A model generated the notes under the pieces. The model ran no database searches. It saw nothing but the letters and a program-made list of their open reading frames with translations, and had not been told where the DNA came from. Source: Gammaproteobacteria bacterium (lineage in GTDB: Bacteria > Pseudomonadota > Gammaproteobacteria > Steroidobacterales > Woeseiaceae). Taken from it: 64,000 nucleotides of DNA. This document shows positions 52,105 to 59,730 of the stretch, in pieces. The DNA is taken from the NCBI GenBank assembly GCA_029863305.1, contig JAOTVR010000005.1, forward strand, positions 1 through 64,000. Reading direction: 5' to 3'. A program made the position numbers and the translations under genes. Within the stretch, counting starts at the first letter, position 1; each line of letters begins with the position of its first letter.

Positions 52105-53694
52105 GTGAGAACCGGAGTCTCCAGGCAGGCGCGCCGACTTGTCGTCGGCATCGGCGTCATTTGGCTGCTGGCCGCGTGCGGCCAGCAGAGCCATGCCGAC
52201 GCGGCGCCCGATAAGGTGGTCACGCTGTTATTTACGAACGACATCGAAAGCGCCTACGAATCGGTGCCCGCCTGGTGGCTGGAAGACATAGAACGCATCG
52301 GTGGCATCCCCGAACTGGCAACACTGATCAACACGATTCGTGACGAGGAACCGAATGTATTCCTCTTCGATGCCGGCGATATTTTTACCGGCGCGCTATC
52401 GCGCCTCACCGATGGCGCCCTGATGTTCGAATTCATGATTTCCATGGGCTACGACGCCATGGCGATCGGCAACCACGAGTTCGACTACGGCGAGGCAAAG
52501 CTCGAATGGCAGAAGAACCGTGTGCCTTTCCCGGTTCTGGGCGCAAATCTGTATTACAAGGACACCAAGTTCCCGTTCGCGCAACCGCATGCAATTATCG
52601 AACGCGACGGCATTCGCATCGGCGTCGTTGGTATTCTCGGCCAGGATGCCGCCAGCACCGCGGTCGCACGCGACCACATCGATGAACTGGATGTTACCGA
52701 CCCGGCAGAAGCCGTCGCCCGGTCTGTCAAGGAACTCCGCGATGATGTGGACCTGATCGTATTGCTGACGCACATGGGGCACACGGCTCCGATGCAAACC
52801 GATGCGGAAGCAGACCCGCGCCTCGCGCGCGATATCGATGCGGATCTGGCGCTGGCCGGCTCGGTGGAAGGAATTGACGTGCTGTTTGGAGGCCATGCCG
52901 ATGCGGGCACCCCGGAGCCCGTTGTGCAACCCGAGACCGGCACGATTGTGATGCAGACCTACGGGCAGGCCACCTACCTGGGCTTCCTGCAATTGACGCT
53001 CGATGGCCTGAGTGGCGAAATAAAAAGTTACGACGGTGGCCTGATCCCTGTCGATGCGACCAGTCTCGAGCCGGATCCCGTCATTGTTGCGAAGAACGCG
53101 CGCTACGAGCAGGCGTTTCCGGAGATCATGCAAGTCGTCGGTCGCAACGAAGCGCGACTTAACCGCAAGTACTTTGACGAATCCGATATCGGCAATCTCA
53201 TTGCCGATATCAAGGTATATAGTACCGGCGCCGATATCGGCCTGATGCATCCCGGCGGTATTCGCAAAGACTTGCCGAAGGGGGATATCCGCATTCTGGA
53301 CATCCTGGATACGAGTCCTTTCGTCGATGATGTCGTTGTTGTCGAGATGACAGGCGCGTTGCTGAAGCGCGCGCTCGAGCAGTCATTTTCGCATTTGCGC
53401 GGCCTGATGCAGGTCGCCGGCATTGAAACCGTCTACGACACCTCCCGGCCGGTCGGTACTCGACTCATCTCGGTCACTCATCGGGGCCGAGCGATTCAGG
53501 ATACGGATACATTCGAAGTCGCAGTATCGGGCATCATCGCGCGCGGTGGCGACCACTTCGACATGTTTCTCGAGACGAAAACCTTACGGGAATACGTGCC
53601 ACTGTCCGAACTGATGATCGCCTACTACCGTGAACATGGCAGCGTTGCGGTACCTGTCGCCGGCCGCCAGAAAGACCTGGCCACAAACGACTGA
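52105..53694 (+). CDS. 5'-nucleotidase/UshA-family metallophosphoesterase lipoprotein
   Basis: A 529-residue exported hydrolase with GTG start (GGAG 7 bp upstream) and a lipobox near residue 27 (WLLAACG). The metallophosphoesterase blocks are FTNDIES, DAGDIFTGA, IGNHEFDYG, LLTHMGH and FGGHADAG. Compared with UshA, the DxH of block one is DxE here (Glu for His43) and the HxQ of the last block is HxD, so two metal ligands are substituted by other possible ligands. The C-terminal nucleotide-specificity domain is present (SDIGNLIADIKVYSTGADIGLMHPGGIRKDLPKGDI). It should act in the periplasm on nucleotides or other phosphate esters. Start-site and family assignment are good; substrate is open. Confidence 0.88.
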   Translation: MRTGVSRQARRLVVGIGVIWLLAACGQQSHADAAPDKVVTLLFTNDIESAYESVPAWWLEDIERIGGIPELATLINTIRDEEPNVFLFDAGDIFTGALSRLTDGALMFEFMISMGYDAMAIGNHEFDYGEAKLEWQKNRVPFPVLGANLYYKDTKFPFAQPHAIIERDGIRIGVVGILGQDAASTAVARDHIDELDVTDPAEAVARSVKELRDDVDLIVLLTHMGHTAPMQTDAEADPRLARDIDADLALAGSVEGIDVLFGGHADAGTPEPVVQPETGTIVMQTYGQATYLGFLQLTLDGLSGEIKSYDGGLIPVDATSLEPDPVIVAKNARYEQAFPEIMQVVGRNEARLNRKYFDESDIGNLIADIKVYSTGADIGLMHPGGIRKDLPKGDIRILDILDTSPFVDDVVVVEMTGALLKRALEQSFSHLRGLMQVAGIETVYDTSRPVGTRLISVTHRGRAIQDTDTFEVAVSGIIARGGDHFDMFLETKTLREYVPLSELMIAYYREHGSVAVPVAGRQKDLATND

Positions 53695-53711
53695 AGTAGT
53701 CGGTTTCCTGA

Positions 53712-54155
53712 TCAGTCGTCGACATCCTCAACGTTGATCTGTCCCGTGATCCTGCGCCAGACATGTGACCAGGAGACACCGACGGCAAGCACAATGGCGA
53801 AACCAACGAGCAATATCCAGGTGACCGCGGACACCGATTCAATTTTCAGCAAGCCGATATCGACTAGTAACCAGATAAGCGCGCCCAGTACCAGGCCCGC
53901 GAGCGCCACGCCAAGCGTGCCCAGCGCCCTCCACGTCGCGATCCAGTACACAACCCAGCCGATCAGCAATACGGCAACCAACAGAAGGTGCAATGGGCCG
54001 AATGCGCTGTCGGCAATAGCCGCCGTTATCCAGTGATACGCGGATTGTCTGCTCGGGTTATACGTCAGCAAGACCAATGCCAATGCGGCGACAAACCGCC
54101 ATAAGAAGCCGATGGCCGTCAAGCCGCCGGAATGCGTGTCATTCTTGTCTGCCAT
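53712..54155 (-). CDS. Small inner-membrane protein with four membrane segments (DUF6524-like)
   Basis: A 147-residue hydrophobic protein with four predicted helices: AIGFLWRFVAALALVLLTY, GPLHLLLVAVLLIGWVVYWIATW, GVALAGLVLGALIWLLVDIGLL and WILLVGFAIVLAVGVSW. It carries the TYNPSRQSAYHWI segment that I associate, from memory, with the DUF6524 family. The C-terminus is acidic (NVEDVDD). No catalytic motif is visible. It lies 27 bp downstream of the Na/Pi cotransporter gene on the same strand and is probably co-transcribed with it; it converges with the nucleotidase gene. Confidence 0.7.
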   Translation of the reverse strand: MADKNDTHSGGLTAIGFLWRFVAALALVLLTYNPSRQSAYHWITAAIADSAFGPLHLLLVAVLLIGWVVYWIATWRALGTLGVALAGLVLGALIWLLVDIGLLKIESVSAVTWILLVGFAIVLAVGVSWSHVWRRITGQINVEDVDD

Positions 54156-54182
54156 CTCGGGTTCCTTTCTCGGTATCGAAGC

Positions 54183-55934
54183 TCAGGCGCTCGCCTGGGT
54201 GACCGTTCTTGCCATCCTTCTCGCGAAAAAATATATGCGTTGCAGCTTTTCCGCAATGTCCATTTCGATTGTATAAGCTTCGATCCGATTCGGTTCGTTA
54301 AGGACCAATCGCTTCGCTTCATGGATAGCGGCCGAGTTCGCAATGCGCGCGATCTCTTTTTTCATGTCGGTCACCGATCTCGCCGCTTCCACGCTGTTTT
54401 CGGACACGGCCTGAATGGCGGCATCCACAGAGCGCGTGACGATTTCATGAAAACCGTTCAGAACCTTTTGAGTTGGCGTGCTCACCGATACCTGTTTTTC
54501 GATTCGGCGGCGGCCGAGTTCAACCAGGTTTGTCTCGATCACGTCGCCGATATTTTCAAGATCATTAACAGCATCCATGAGACGCAACAACTCCTCGGTC
54601 TGCTTCTCGGAAAGCTCCAGGCGGCTGATCTTGCCCAGATAGGTCACGATCTCGGCATGCAGCGCGTCCACTCGCTCGTCAATCTGTTGTATTTCCTGCA
54701 GCGTCGCAGTATTGCCATGCAGGATCGCCGGCATGATTCTCGACAGCATCTCCTGCGCTTGTTCGCCCATGTGCCTGATTTCAAGGCGCGCATGATCGAG
54801 GGCGAGCGAAGGCGTCGCCAGCAAACCATCATCCAGGAATCTGGGCCTGATAATGGCCTCCTCGTCCAGTGGCCGGTCCGGTACCAGCCATTCCACGAAA
54901 CGGGCAATCAGTGTCGTAAACCAGATGAAGATCAGGGTATTCGCGATATTGAAGACCGTGTGGGCGTTGGCGATCTGTCGGGGCGCCTCGGCGGCCAGCC
55001 GTTCGGTACCAACCAGTTCAGCATGAAGCGGGGAAATCGTTGTCACGAAAGCGGCCAGTTGATCGACGAAGCCCACCCACAGCAAGACGCCAGCAACGTT
55101 GAACAGGATATGTGTCGTAGCGGCACGGACTGCCTCTCGCGTCTTGCCGATGGCAGCAAGCAATGCAGTGACGCAAGTTCCGATGTTGGCACCAAAAGCC
55201 AGCGCAATGCCCGCCGGCAGGGAGATGAAACCCTGGCCTGCCATGACGATGACGATGGCTGTGGTGGCCGATGATGACTGGATCAGCGCGGTGAAAGCCG
55301 CCGCAACCAGTATGCCGATGAAGGGGTTCTCCATCGTTATCATCAGATCCAGAAATGGCTGAAAGCTGCGCAACGGCTGCATGGCATCGCTCATGACGCT
55401 CATGCCGAAAAACACGAGACCCAGGCCCATCAGGATCCCGCCATAGTGACGAATCATTCCCTTCTTCGAGAAGAACAGGAAACTAAAGCCGACAGCAATC
55501 ATCAGCAATGCCGTCTTGGTGACTTTGAAAGCGACGATCTGTGCGGTGATCGTGGTGCCGATGTTGGCTCCCATGATCACGCCAATGGACTGGGAGAATG
55601 ACATCAACCCGGCGGTTGTGAAGCCGACAACCAGCACAGTTGTAACCGACGAGGACTGGATGACGGAAGTTACAATTGCGCCGGTTAATGCTCCGGTGAA
55701 ACGACTGGACGTCAACTTGGTTAGAATCGTCCTCATTCGATCGCCTGCGACGGCTTTCAGGGACTCGGTCATCTGATCGATGCCGAACAGAAACAAGGCG
55801 AGTCCACCGAAGAGCTCCATCGCCATCTGACCGACTGCCATCGTCGACGAGTCGCTCGCGGCGAACGCTGCCGTACAGCACAGCAGCATCACCGTCATCA
55901 TGGACATGCGCTTGAGTTCCGCGGCTTGGATCAT
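54183..55934 (-). CDS. Na+/Pi cotransporter family protein with PhoU-like C-terminal domain
   Basis: An inner-membrane protein of about 583 residues. Two inverted Na_Pi_cotrans repeats carry the QSSS signature (TSVIQSSSVTTVLVVGF and TALIQSSSATTAIVIVMAG). Each is followed by a GANIGT motif (GVIMGANIGTTITAQ, AFGANIGTCVTALLA), as in NptA/SLC34-type transporters. From about residue 370 a soluble PhoU-like helical domain follows (EQAQEMLSRIMPAILHG, LRLMDAVNDLENIGDVIETNL). It should import phosphate with sodium. The start is uncertain: ATG 55934, a later ATG at 55907 or GTG 55958 are all in frame. The universal stress protein gene lies directly upstream. Confidence 0.88.
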   Translation of the reverse strand: MIQAAELKRMSMMTVMLLCCTAAFAASDSSTMAVGQMAMELFGGLALFLFGIDQMTESLKAVAGDRMRTILTKLTSSRFTGALTGAIVTSVIQSSSVTTVLVVGFTTAGLMSFSQSIGVIMGANIGTTITAQIVAFKVTKTALLMIAVGFSFLFFSKKGMIRHYGGILMGLGLVFFGMSVMSDAMQPLRSFQPFLDLMITMENPFIGILVAAAFTALIQSSSATTAIVIVMAGQGFISLPAGIALAFGANIGTCVTALLAAIGKTREAVRAATTHILFNVAGVLLWVGFVDQLAAFVTTISPLHAELVGTERLAAEAPRQIANAHTVFNIANTLIFIWFTTLIARFVEWLVPDRPLDEEAIIRPRFLDDGLLATPSLALDHARLEIRHMGEQAQEMLSRIMPAILHGNTATLQEIQQIDERVDALHAEIVTYLGKISRLELSEKQTEELLRLMDAVNDLENIGDVIETNLVELGRRRIEKQVSVSTPTQKVLNGFHEIVTRSVDAAIQAVSENSVEAARSVTDMKKEIARIANSAAIHEAKRLVLNEPNRIEAYTIEMDIAEKLQRIYFFARRMARTVTQASA

Positions 55935-55964
55935 CAGCCTAAGTGGCGACCAGGACACTGCGCC

Positions 55965-56513
55965 TCACTCTTTCTTTTTTACTTTTTTGCTCTTGACGAC
56001 AGTCACCGGCACAGGGCAAAGCTGCACGATCTGAGCGGCCTTGGACCCGATGAAGAGATGTTGCATTCCTGTGCGCCCCTGGCTGCCGACAACTACCATC
56101 CAGGGATCCAGCTCCTCCACCACCTCCAGGATGCGAGTCACCGGGAGCCCAACGACCATCAGCCGCTCTGCCTCTTGCAGGGCTTTGAGTTTCGGGTGAG
56201 CGGCACTCACGCGAACGATGAATTCGTCGAATGCTTCCGCGGCGGTGTCCTGGATTCGGCCAACACGCTTTTTCTTGATCAGCTTCGAGTAGTAGCCGGG
56301 CATCTCGCCCGGATCATGAACCACGTGCAGCACCATGACTGCAACCGACATGATGTCCGCCAGCTCGCACGCGTGGACCAGTGCGGCCTCGGAATGGAAC
56401 GAAAAATCCACCGGTACGAGAATGACCCGGCCGCCGCCCTTGCTCCGGGCGGCGTGTGCGCGTTCAGATATTTCTTCGCTCGTTGTTGCGAGATGCACGC
56501 TTGGTGTGTTCAT
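55965..56513 (-). CDS. Universal stress protein (UspA family, ATP-binding type)
   Basis: A 182-residue cytoplasmic protein. The N-terminal 25 residues are an extension; the Usp domain begins ILVPVDFSFHSEAALVHACELA. The ATP-binding signature G-2x-G-9x-G-S is intact in GSQGRTGMQHLFIGSKAAQIV, followed by CPVPVTVVKS. An inserted charged loop (KLIKKKRVGRIQD) lies mid-domain. It precedes the phosphate cotransporter gene on the same strand, with the two probably co-transcribed, so it may modulate the transporter or respond to the same stress. Confidence 0.9.
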   Translation of the reverse strand: MNTPSVHLATTSEEISERAHAARSKGGGRVILVPVDFSFHSEAALVHACELADIMSVAVMVLHVVHDPGEMPGYYSKLIKKKRVGRIQDTAAEAFDEFIVRVSAAHPKLKALQEAERLMVVGLPVTRILEVVEELDPWMVVVGSQGRTGMQHLFIGSKAAQIVQLCPVPVTVVKSKKVKKKE

Positions 56514-56601
56514 GTAGCTGTCGCAGTGTCGCAGTCGTGTCAGGCCAACATCATAACCCGGATCATTATTCCTCGGGCATCACCTGTGCGGACTCGATGT
56601 G

Positions 56602-57246
56602 TTACGCCTTGACACTGGCTTTCATAAAGGCCTTGATATACGGCTCCGCTTCGCTAATTACGCGTTGTATTGACGGTCGCGAGGCCAGCCGATCCCAGTA
56701 GGCGCTGATGTTCTCATACTGATCGAACGGGGCGCTTCGCTGAGCGTAAAACAGGGCAGGCGTCGCAGCACAGTCGGACATGCTGAATTTCTCACCGTTT
56801 GCGTACGGCTGATCAGCCAGTTCCTGTTCCATAAGTCCGTACATGGTATCGATGCGAAACTTCGACGTATCGATGCGCTCCGGGTCGCGTTCAGACTCCG
56901 GTTTCATAGACTGGAATAACAGGGTGCTTACGGAGTCGTTCAGGTACAGATCGAACATGCGGTCATTGAACCGAATCTTTCGCTGCTGCTCCGCATCACC
57001 GAAAATAAGTTTGGGCTCCGCGATTTCATCCAGATACTCGATGATAATGCTCGACTCCGGAATCAAGTGATCGTCATCGGCGACCAGCACGGGTACCTTG
57101 CCCAGCGGGTATACATCCCGGAATTGAGCCCGCTTCTCGGGATCCATAAGCTCTACGACGTGCCGCTCGAATTCCAGTCCCTTCTCGTACATTGCGACCA
57201 GAGCTTTCTGACAATAGCTGGATATCGGATGGTAATAGAATTTCAT
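56602..57246 (-). CDS. Glutathione S-transferase family protein (SspA/GstA-like)
   Basis: A 214-residue soluble GST. The N-terminus is KFYYHPISSYCQKALVAMYEKGLEFE with the Ser-x-x-Cys-type active site (SSYCQKA). The cis-Pro loop is YPLGKVPVLVADD, the glutathione-binding motif ESSIIIEYLDE, and the C-terminal N-cap ANGEKFSMSDCAATPALFYA. It resembles environmental GSTs related to stringent starvation protein A rather than the GSTs of region 1. It stands alone between the stress-protein gene and the phosphorelay operon, so no pathway is implied. Confidence 0.88.
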   Translation of the reverse strand: MKFYYHPISSYCQKALVAMYEKGLEFERHVVELMDPEKRAQFRDVYPLGKVPVLVADDDHLIPESSIIIEYLDEIAEPKLIFGDAEQQRKIRFNDRMFDLYLNDSVSTLLFQSMKPESERDPERIDTSKFRIDTMYGLMEQELADQPYANGEKFSMSDCAATPALFYAQRSAPFDQYENISAYWDRLASRPSIQRVISEAEPYIKAFMKASVKA

Positions 57247-57306
57247 TGCTCAACTCCTCAAGCGAATACGATTCGGTGTCAAGCTAACAATAAGTGAAAT
57301 GGCAGC

Positions 57307-57343
57307 GCAGGGCGAGTTCGACTTTGATCGCGTCGAATCCTGC
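57307..57343 (-). terminator. Hairpin downstream of the phosphorelay operon
   Basis: GCAGG/CCTGC outer arms and TTCGAC/GTCGAA inner arms with small bulges around a 9-nt loop, about 46 bp past the stop of the response regulator gene at 57390. No T-tract follows, so termination would be weak or Rho-assisted; a processing or regulatory hairpin is also possible. Confidence 0.35.
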
Positions 57344-57389
57344 ATGCTGATGTCTTTCAGCGCAGGCGCGACATGAGCACCGGCAAAAA

Positions 57390-58529
57390 TTACTTGCCGT
57401 GTATCACCAGGACCTCGTTGCTGATCAAGCCCTGAATCAGGAAGTTTTGCAGGTGACGACGCACTGATGACGTCGCCTCCTGCCCTTTAGCCACCAGCAG
57501 CACATCCGTGGATGTGCGAACGTCATCGGCGAGAATCATGACGTCCGTCAAGCTGCCAATGGTAGTCAGCACGGGCGCTGCAGTCGCCGCATCGCCGAGC
57601 AAGGATTCGAGCGCCGCGAGTATGGCGGGATCGTAACATTGCTGTTGCTTCCTGAGTCGATGCAGCGCATCTGCACTGCTTGCGCCCGAAGACTCAAAAG
57701 CGTCGAAATCCAGGATCACTCTCATCAGTCTCGCACCCAGTGGGATATCCTCACCACTCGGGCCGTCCGCCGGGTGGCCGGTGCCGTCGAAGTTACGCTC
57801 TTGATACCGAACCGATTCGGCGATGACATCCATTCTTGGAATGGCGGCCAGCAAATCAGCGCCCACTTTGGCGTGCGCGACGAACTCCTGCAGATCCTCG
57901 GCCGACAAATGAAATCCGCCCGCCTTCCGTTTGACGAGTTCCTCAGCCACGGTCACACATCCCAATTGCGACAACAGCGCAATACTCTCGAGCTGCCAGA
58001 TGTCCGCAAGCTTCATGGCGGTCGCAAGGCGATGCATGAGGTGCTTATGGCGCGTCGTACGGCCGAAGACTTCCGGATTTGTCAGTGACAGAATTTCTGC
58101 AAGCGCCTTGATGCTGCCGCGTAATGTGTTTTCCAGGAGGTCACGTTCCGCAACAATCAGCATATGCCGGCGAATACCTTCCTTGACGGCCTCGCTAAGC
58201 GCAGTGTTTTCACACGGCTTGTTGAGGAATCGGAAAATATCGCCATGGTTCACCGCATCTACAGCGGTTTCCTGATCGGCGTTTCCCGTCAGCATCATGC
58301 GAACTGTGTCTGGCCAAAGCTGTTTGACTCGAGACAGGAGTTCAACACCGTTCATGCCGGGCATGCGCATGTCCGAAACGATGACAGCGAAATTATGCTC
58401 TCCGTGCAGCAACTGCAGCGCCGCTTCGCCGCCTTCGGCAACATGGACGTCGAATTGCTTGCGGAGACCCCGTCGAATCGACTGCAGGACGTTGGGTTCG
58501 TCATCGACAAAGAGCACTTTTTCAGTCAT
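57390..58529 (-). CDS. Response regulator with degenerate HD-GYP output domain
   Basis: A 379-residue cytoplasmic regulator. The receiver domain is complete (VLFVDDEPNVLQSIRRGL, phospho-acceptor Asp in VIVSDMRMPGMNG, LTGNAD, FLNKPC). The output domain follows RpfG-like HD-GYP proteins (TRHKHLMHRLATAMKL, HAKVGADLLAAIPRM, QERNFDGTGHPADGPSGEDIPLGARLMRVILDFDA), but key residues are lost. The HD pair of LLHDIGK is LLSQLGC, and GYP is GHP. It probably does not hydrolyse cyclic di-GMP and may act by binding. It overlaps the HDOD regulator gene by 8 bp and is the last gene of the kinase operon. Confidence 0.85.
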   Translation of the reverse strand: MTEKVLFVDDEPNVLQSIRRGLRKQFDVHVAEGGEAALQLLHGEHNFAVIVSDMRMPGMNGVELLSRVKQLWPDTVRMMLTGNADQETAVDAVNHGDIFRFLNKPCENTALSEAVKEGIRRHMLIVAERDLLENTLRGSIKALAEILSLTNPEVFGRTTRHKHLMHRLATAMKLADIWQLESIALLSQLGCVTVAEELVKRKAGGFHLSAEDLQEFVAHAKVGADLLAAIPRMDVIAESVRYQERNFDGTGHPADGPSGEDIPLGARLMRVILDFDAFESSGASSADALHRLRKQQQCYDPAILAALESLLGDAATAAPVLTTIGSLTDVMILADDVRTSTDVLLVAKGQEATSSVRRHLQNFLIQGLISNEVLVIHGK

Positions 58530-59730
58530 CTGCCTTCACCTCACCGTCGACAGCAAGATCCTGATACAGCCTCTGCCACGCATCCAGGCGATCAGCAACA
58601 TGCAGGGTCTCAAGGTACTCGACATCCACACCCTGCGCGGCGCCGCTACCATCGCCCGTTACAATCGCCAGGGCGGCGTGCACGGCGGTCAACGGCGAAA
58701 ACTCACTGCAGGAATAGGCGGACGGCGTGTGGTGGTAGGCAACTGCGGCAATTATCGGATCGGGCAGCCCCCAGAGGCCGACTAGATACGCCCCGACCTC
58801 CATGTGACTCTGACCGAACACGTCTCGCTCGACTTCCCAGTCGGACGCTCCGGGTCGCCGGGCGGCTTGCCACGCGTCAACAGTCTCGTTTGCCAAATTG
58901 CTGGCCAGCACGAACAAGCCGACATCCATCAGCATGCCTGCCATGAATGCGTAATCCCCTGTCAATTTGTCCTGCGTTTCCTGTATGGCAATCGCTTTGG
59001 CCAGTGCGCCAACCTGTGCGCTTCTCGACCAAATGGACTGCAAGTCCATCTTCTTGCTTATGTTTTCATCGAATTGAGAAAAGACACCAGACGTCAAAAC
59101 CAGCGTTCGGATCACGTCGACACCCAACAGCATTGTCGCTTGAGCCGGCGTAGCAACATGCTGTGTCAGCCCGAAGAATGCAGAGTTGACGAGCTGCAGG
59201 ATCTTCGCCGTCATTGCAACATCCGACTCGACAATTTCGCCGATTTTTTGCAGCGAGGCATCGTCGGACTGCAATTCCTCCATGATCCTCGCGTATTGTT
59301 CCGGCAGGCTGGGAATCGAAGACATTTCTTTTACGCGAGTCGCAAGTTCCTCATCCTCGAGCAACTCGCGCAGCATGCACGCCCGGCGCACTGTTTCGAT
59401 GAGAACTCCGGCATCGCAGGGCTTTGCAAGGTATTGGTGGGCATTCTGGATGCAGCGATAGATCATCTTTTGATCTGTCTGACCCGACAGGGCAATTCGG
59501 ATCGCGCCGGGCAGCTTGTCTTTTACCGTCGACAGCAACTGCGCACCATCCATTCCCGGCATGCACATGTCGCTGACGATAACATCGCACGGCGTCACTT
59601 CAATTTTCGCAAGCGCCTCCGCGCCGCTGCCGACAAAGTCCATCTCCCAGTCGTTGCGCATGGAGCGCATCATGCGTCGAATGCCGCTCAGGATGTTCGG
59701 CTCGTCATCGACAAACAGCACACGCATCAT
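58522..59730 (-). CDS. Response regulator with HDOD output domain
   Basis: A 402-residue cytoplasmic protein. The receiver domain (VLFVDDEPNILSGIRRMM, Asp in VIVSDMCMPGMDG, LSGQTD, LAKPCD) is linked to an HDOD domain (SIPSLPEQYARIMEELQ, SDVAMTAKILQLVNSAFFG, LLGVDVIRTLVLTSG, GDYAFMAGMLMDVGLFVLASNL and GAYLVGLWGLPDPIIAAVAYHHTP). HDOD domains are usually catalytically inactive relatives of HD phosphohydrolases and act in signalling. It overlaps the kinase gene by 4 bp and the next regulator by 8 bp, so all three are translationally coupled. Confidence 0.92.
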   Translation of the reverse strand: MMRVLFVDDEPNILSGIRRMMRSMRNDWEMDFVGSGAEALAKIEVTPCDVIVSDMCMPGMDGAQLLSTVKDKLPGAIRIALSGQTDQKMIYRCIQNAHQYLAKPCDAGVLIETVRRACMLRELLEDEELATRVKEMSSIPSLPEQYARIMEELQSDDASLQKIGEIVESDVAMTAKILQLVNSAFFGLTQHVATPAQATMLLGVDVIRTLVLTSGVFSQFDENISKKMDLQSIWSRSAQVGALAKAIAIQETQDKLTGDYAFMAGMLMDVGLFVLASNLANETVDAWQAARRPGASDWEVERDVFGQSHMEVGAYLVGLWGLPDPIIAAVAYHHTPSAYSCSEFSPLTAVHAALAIVTGDGSGAAQGVDVEYLETLHVADRLDAWQRLYQDLAVDGEVKADD

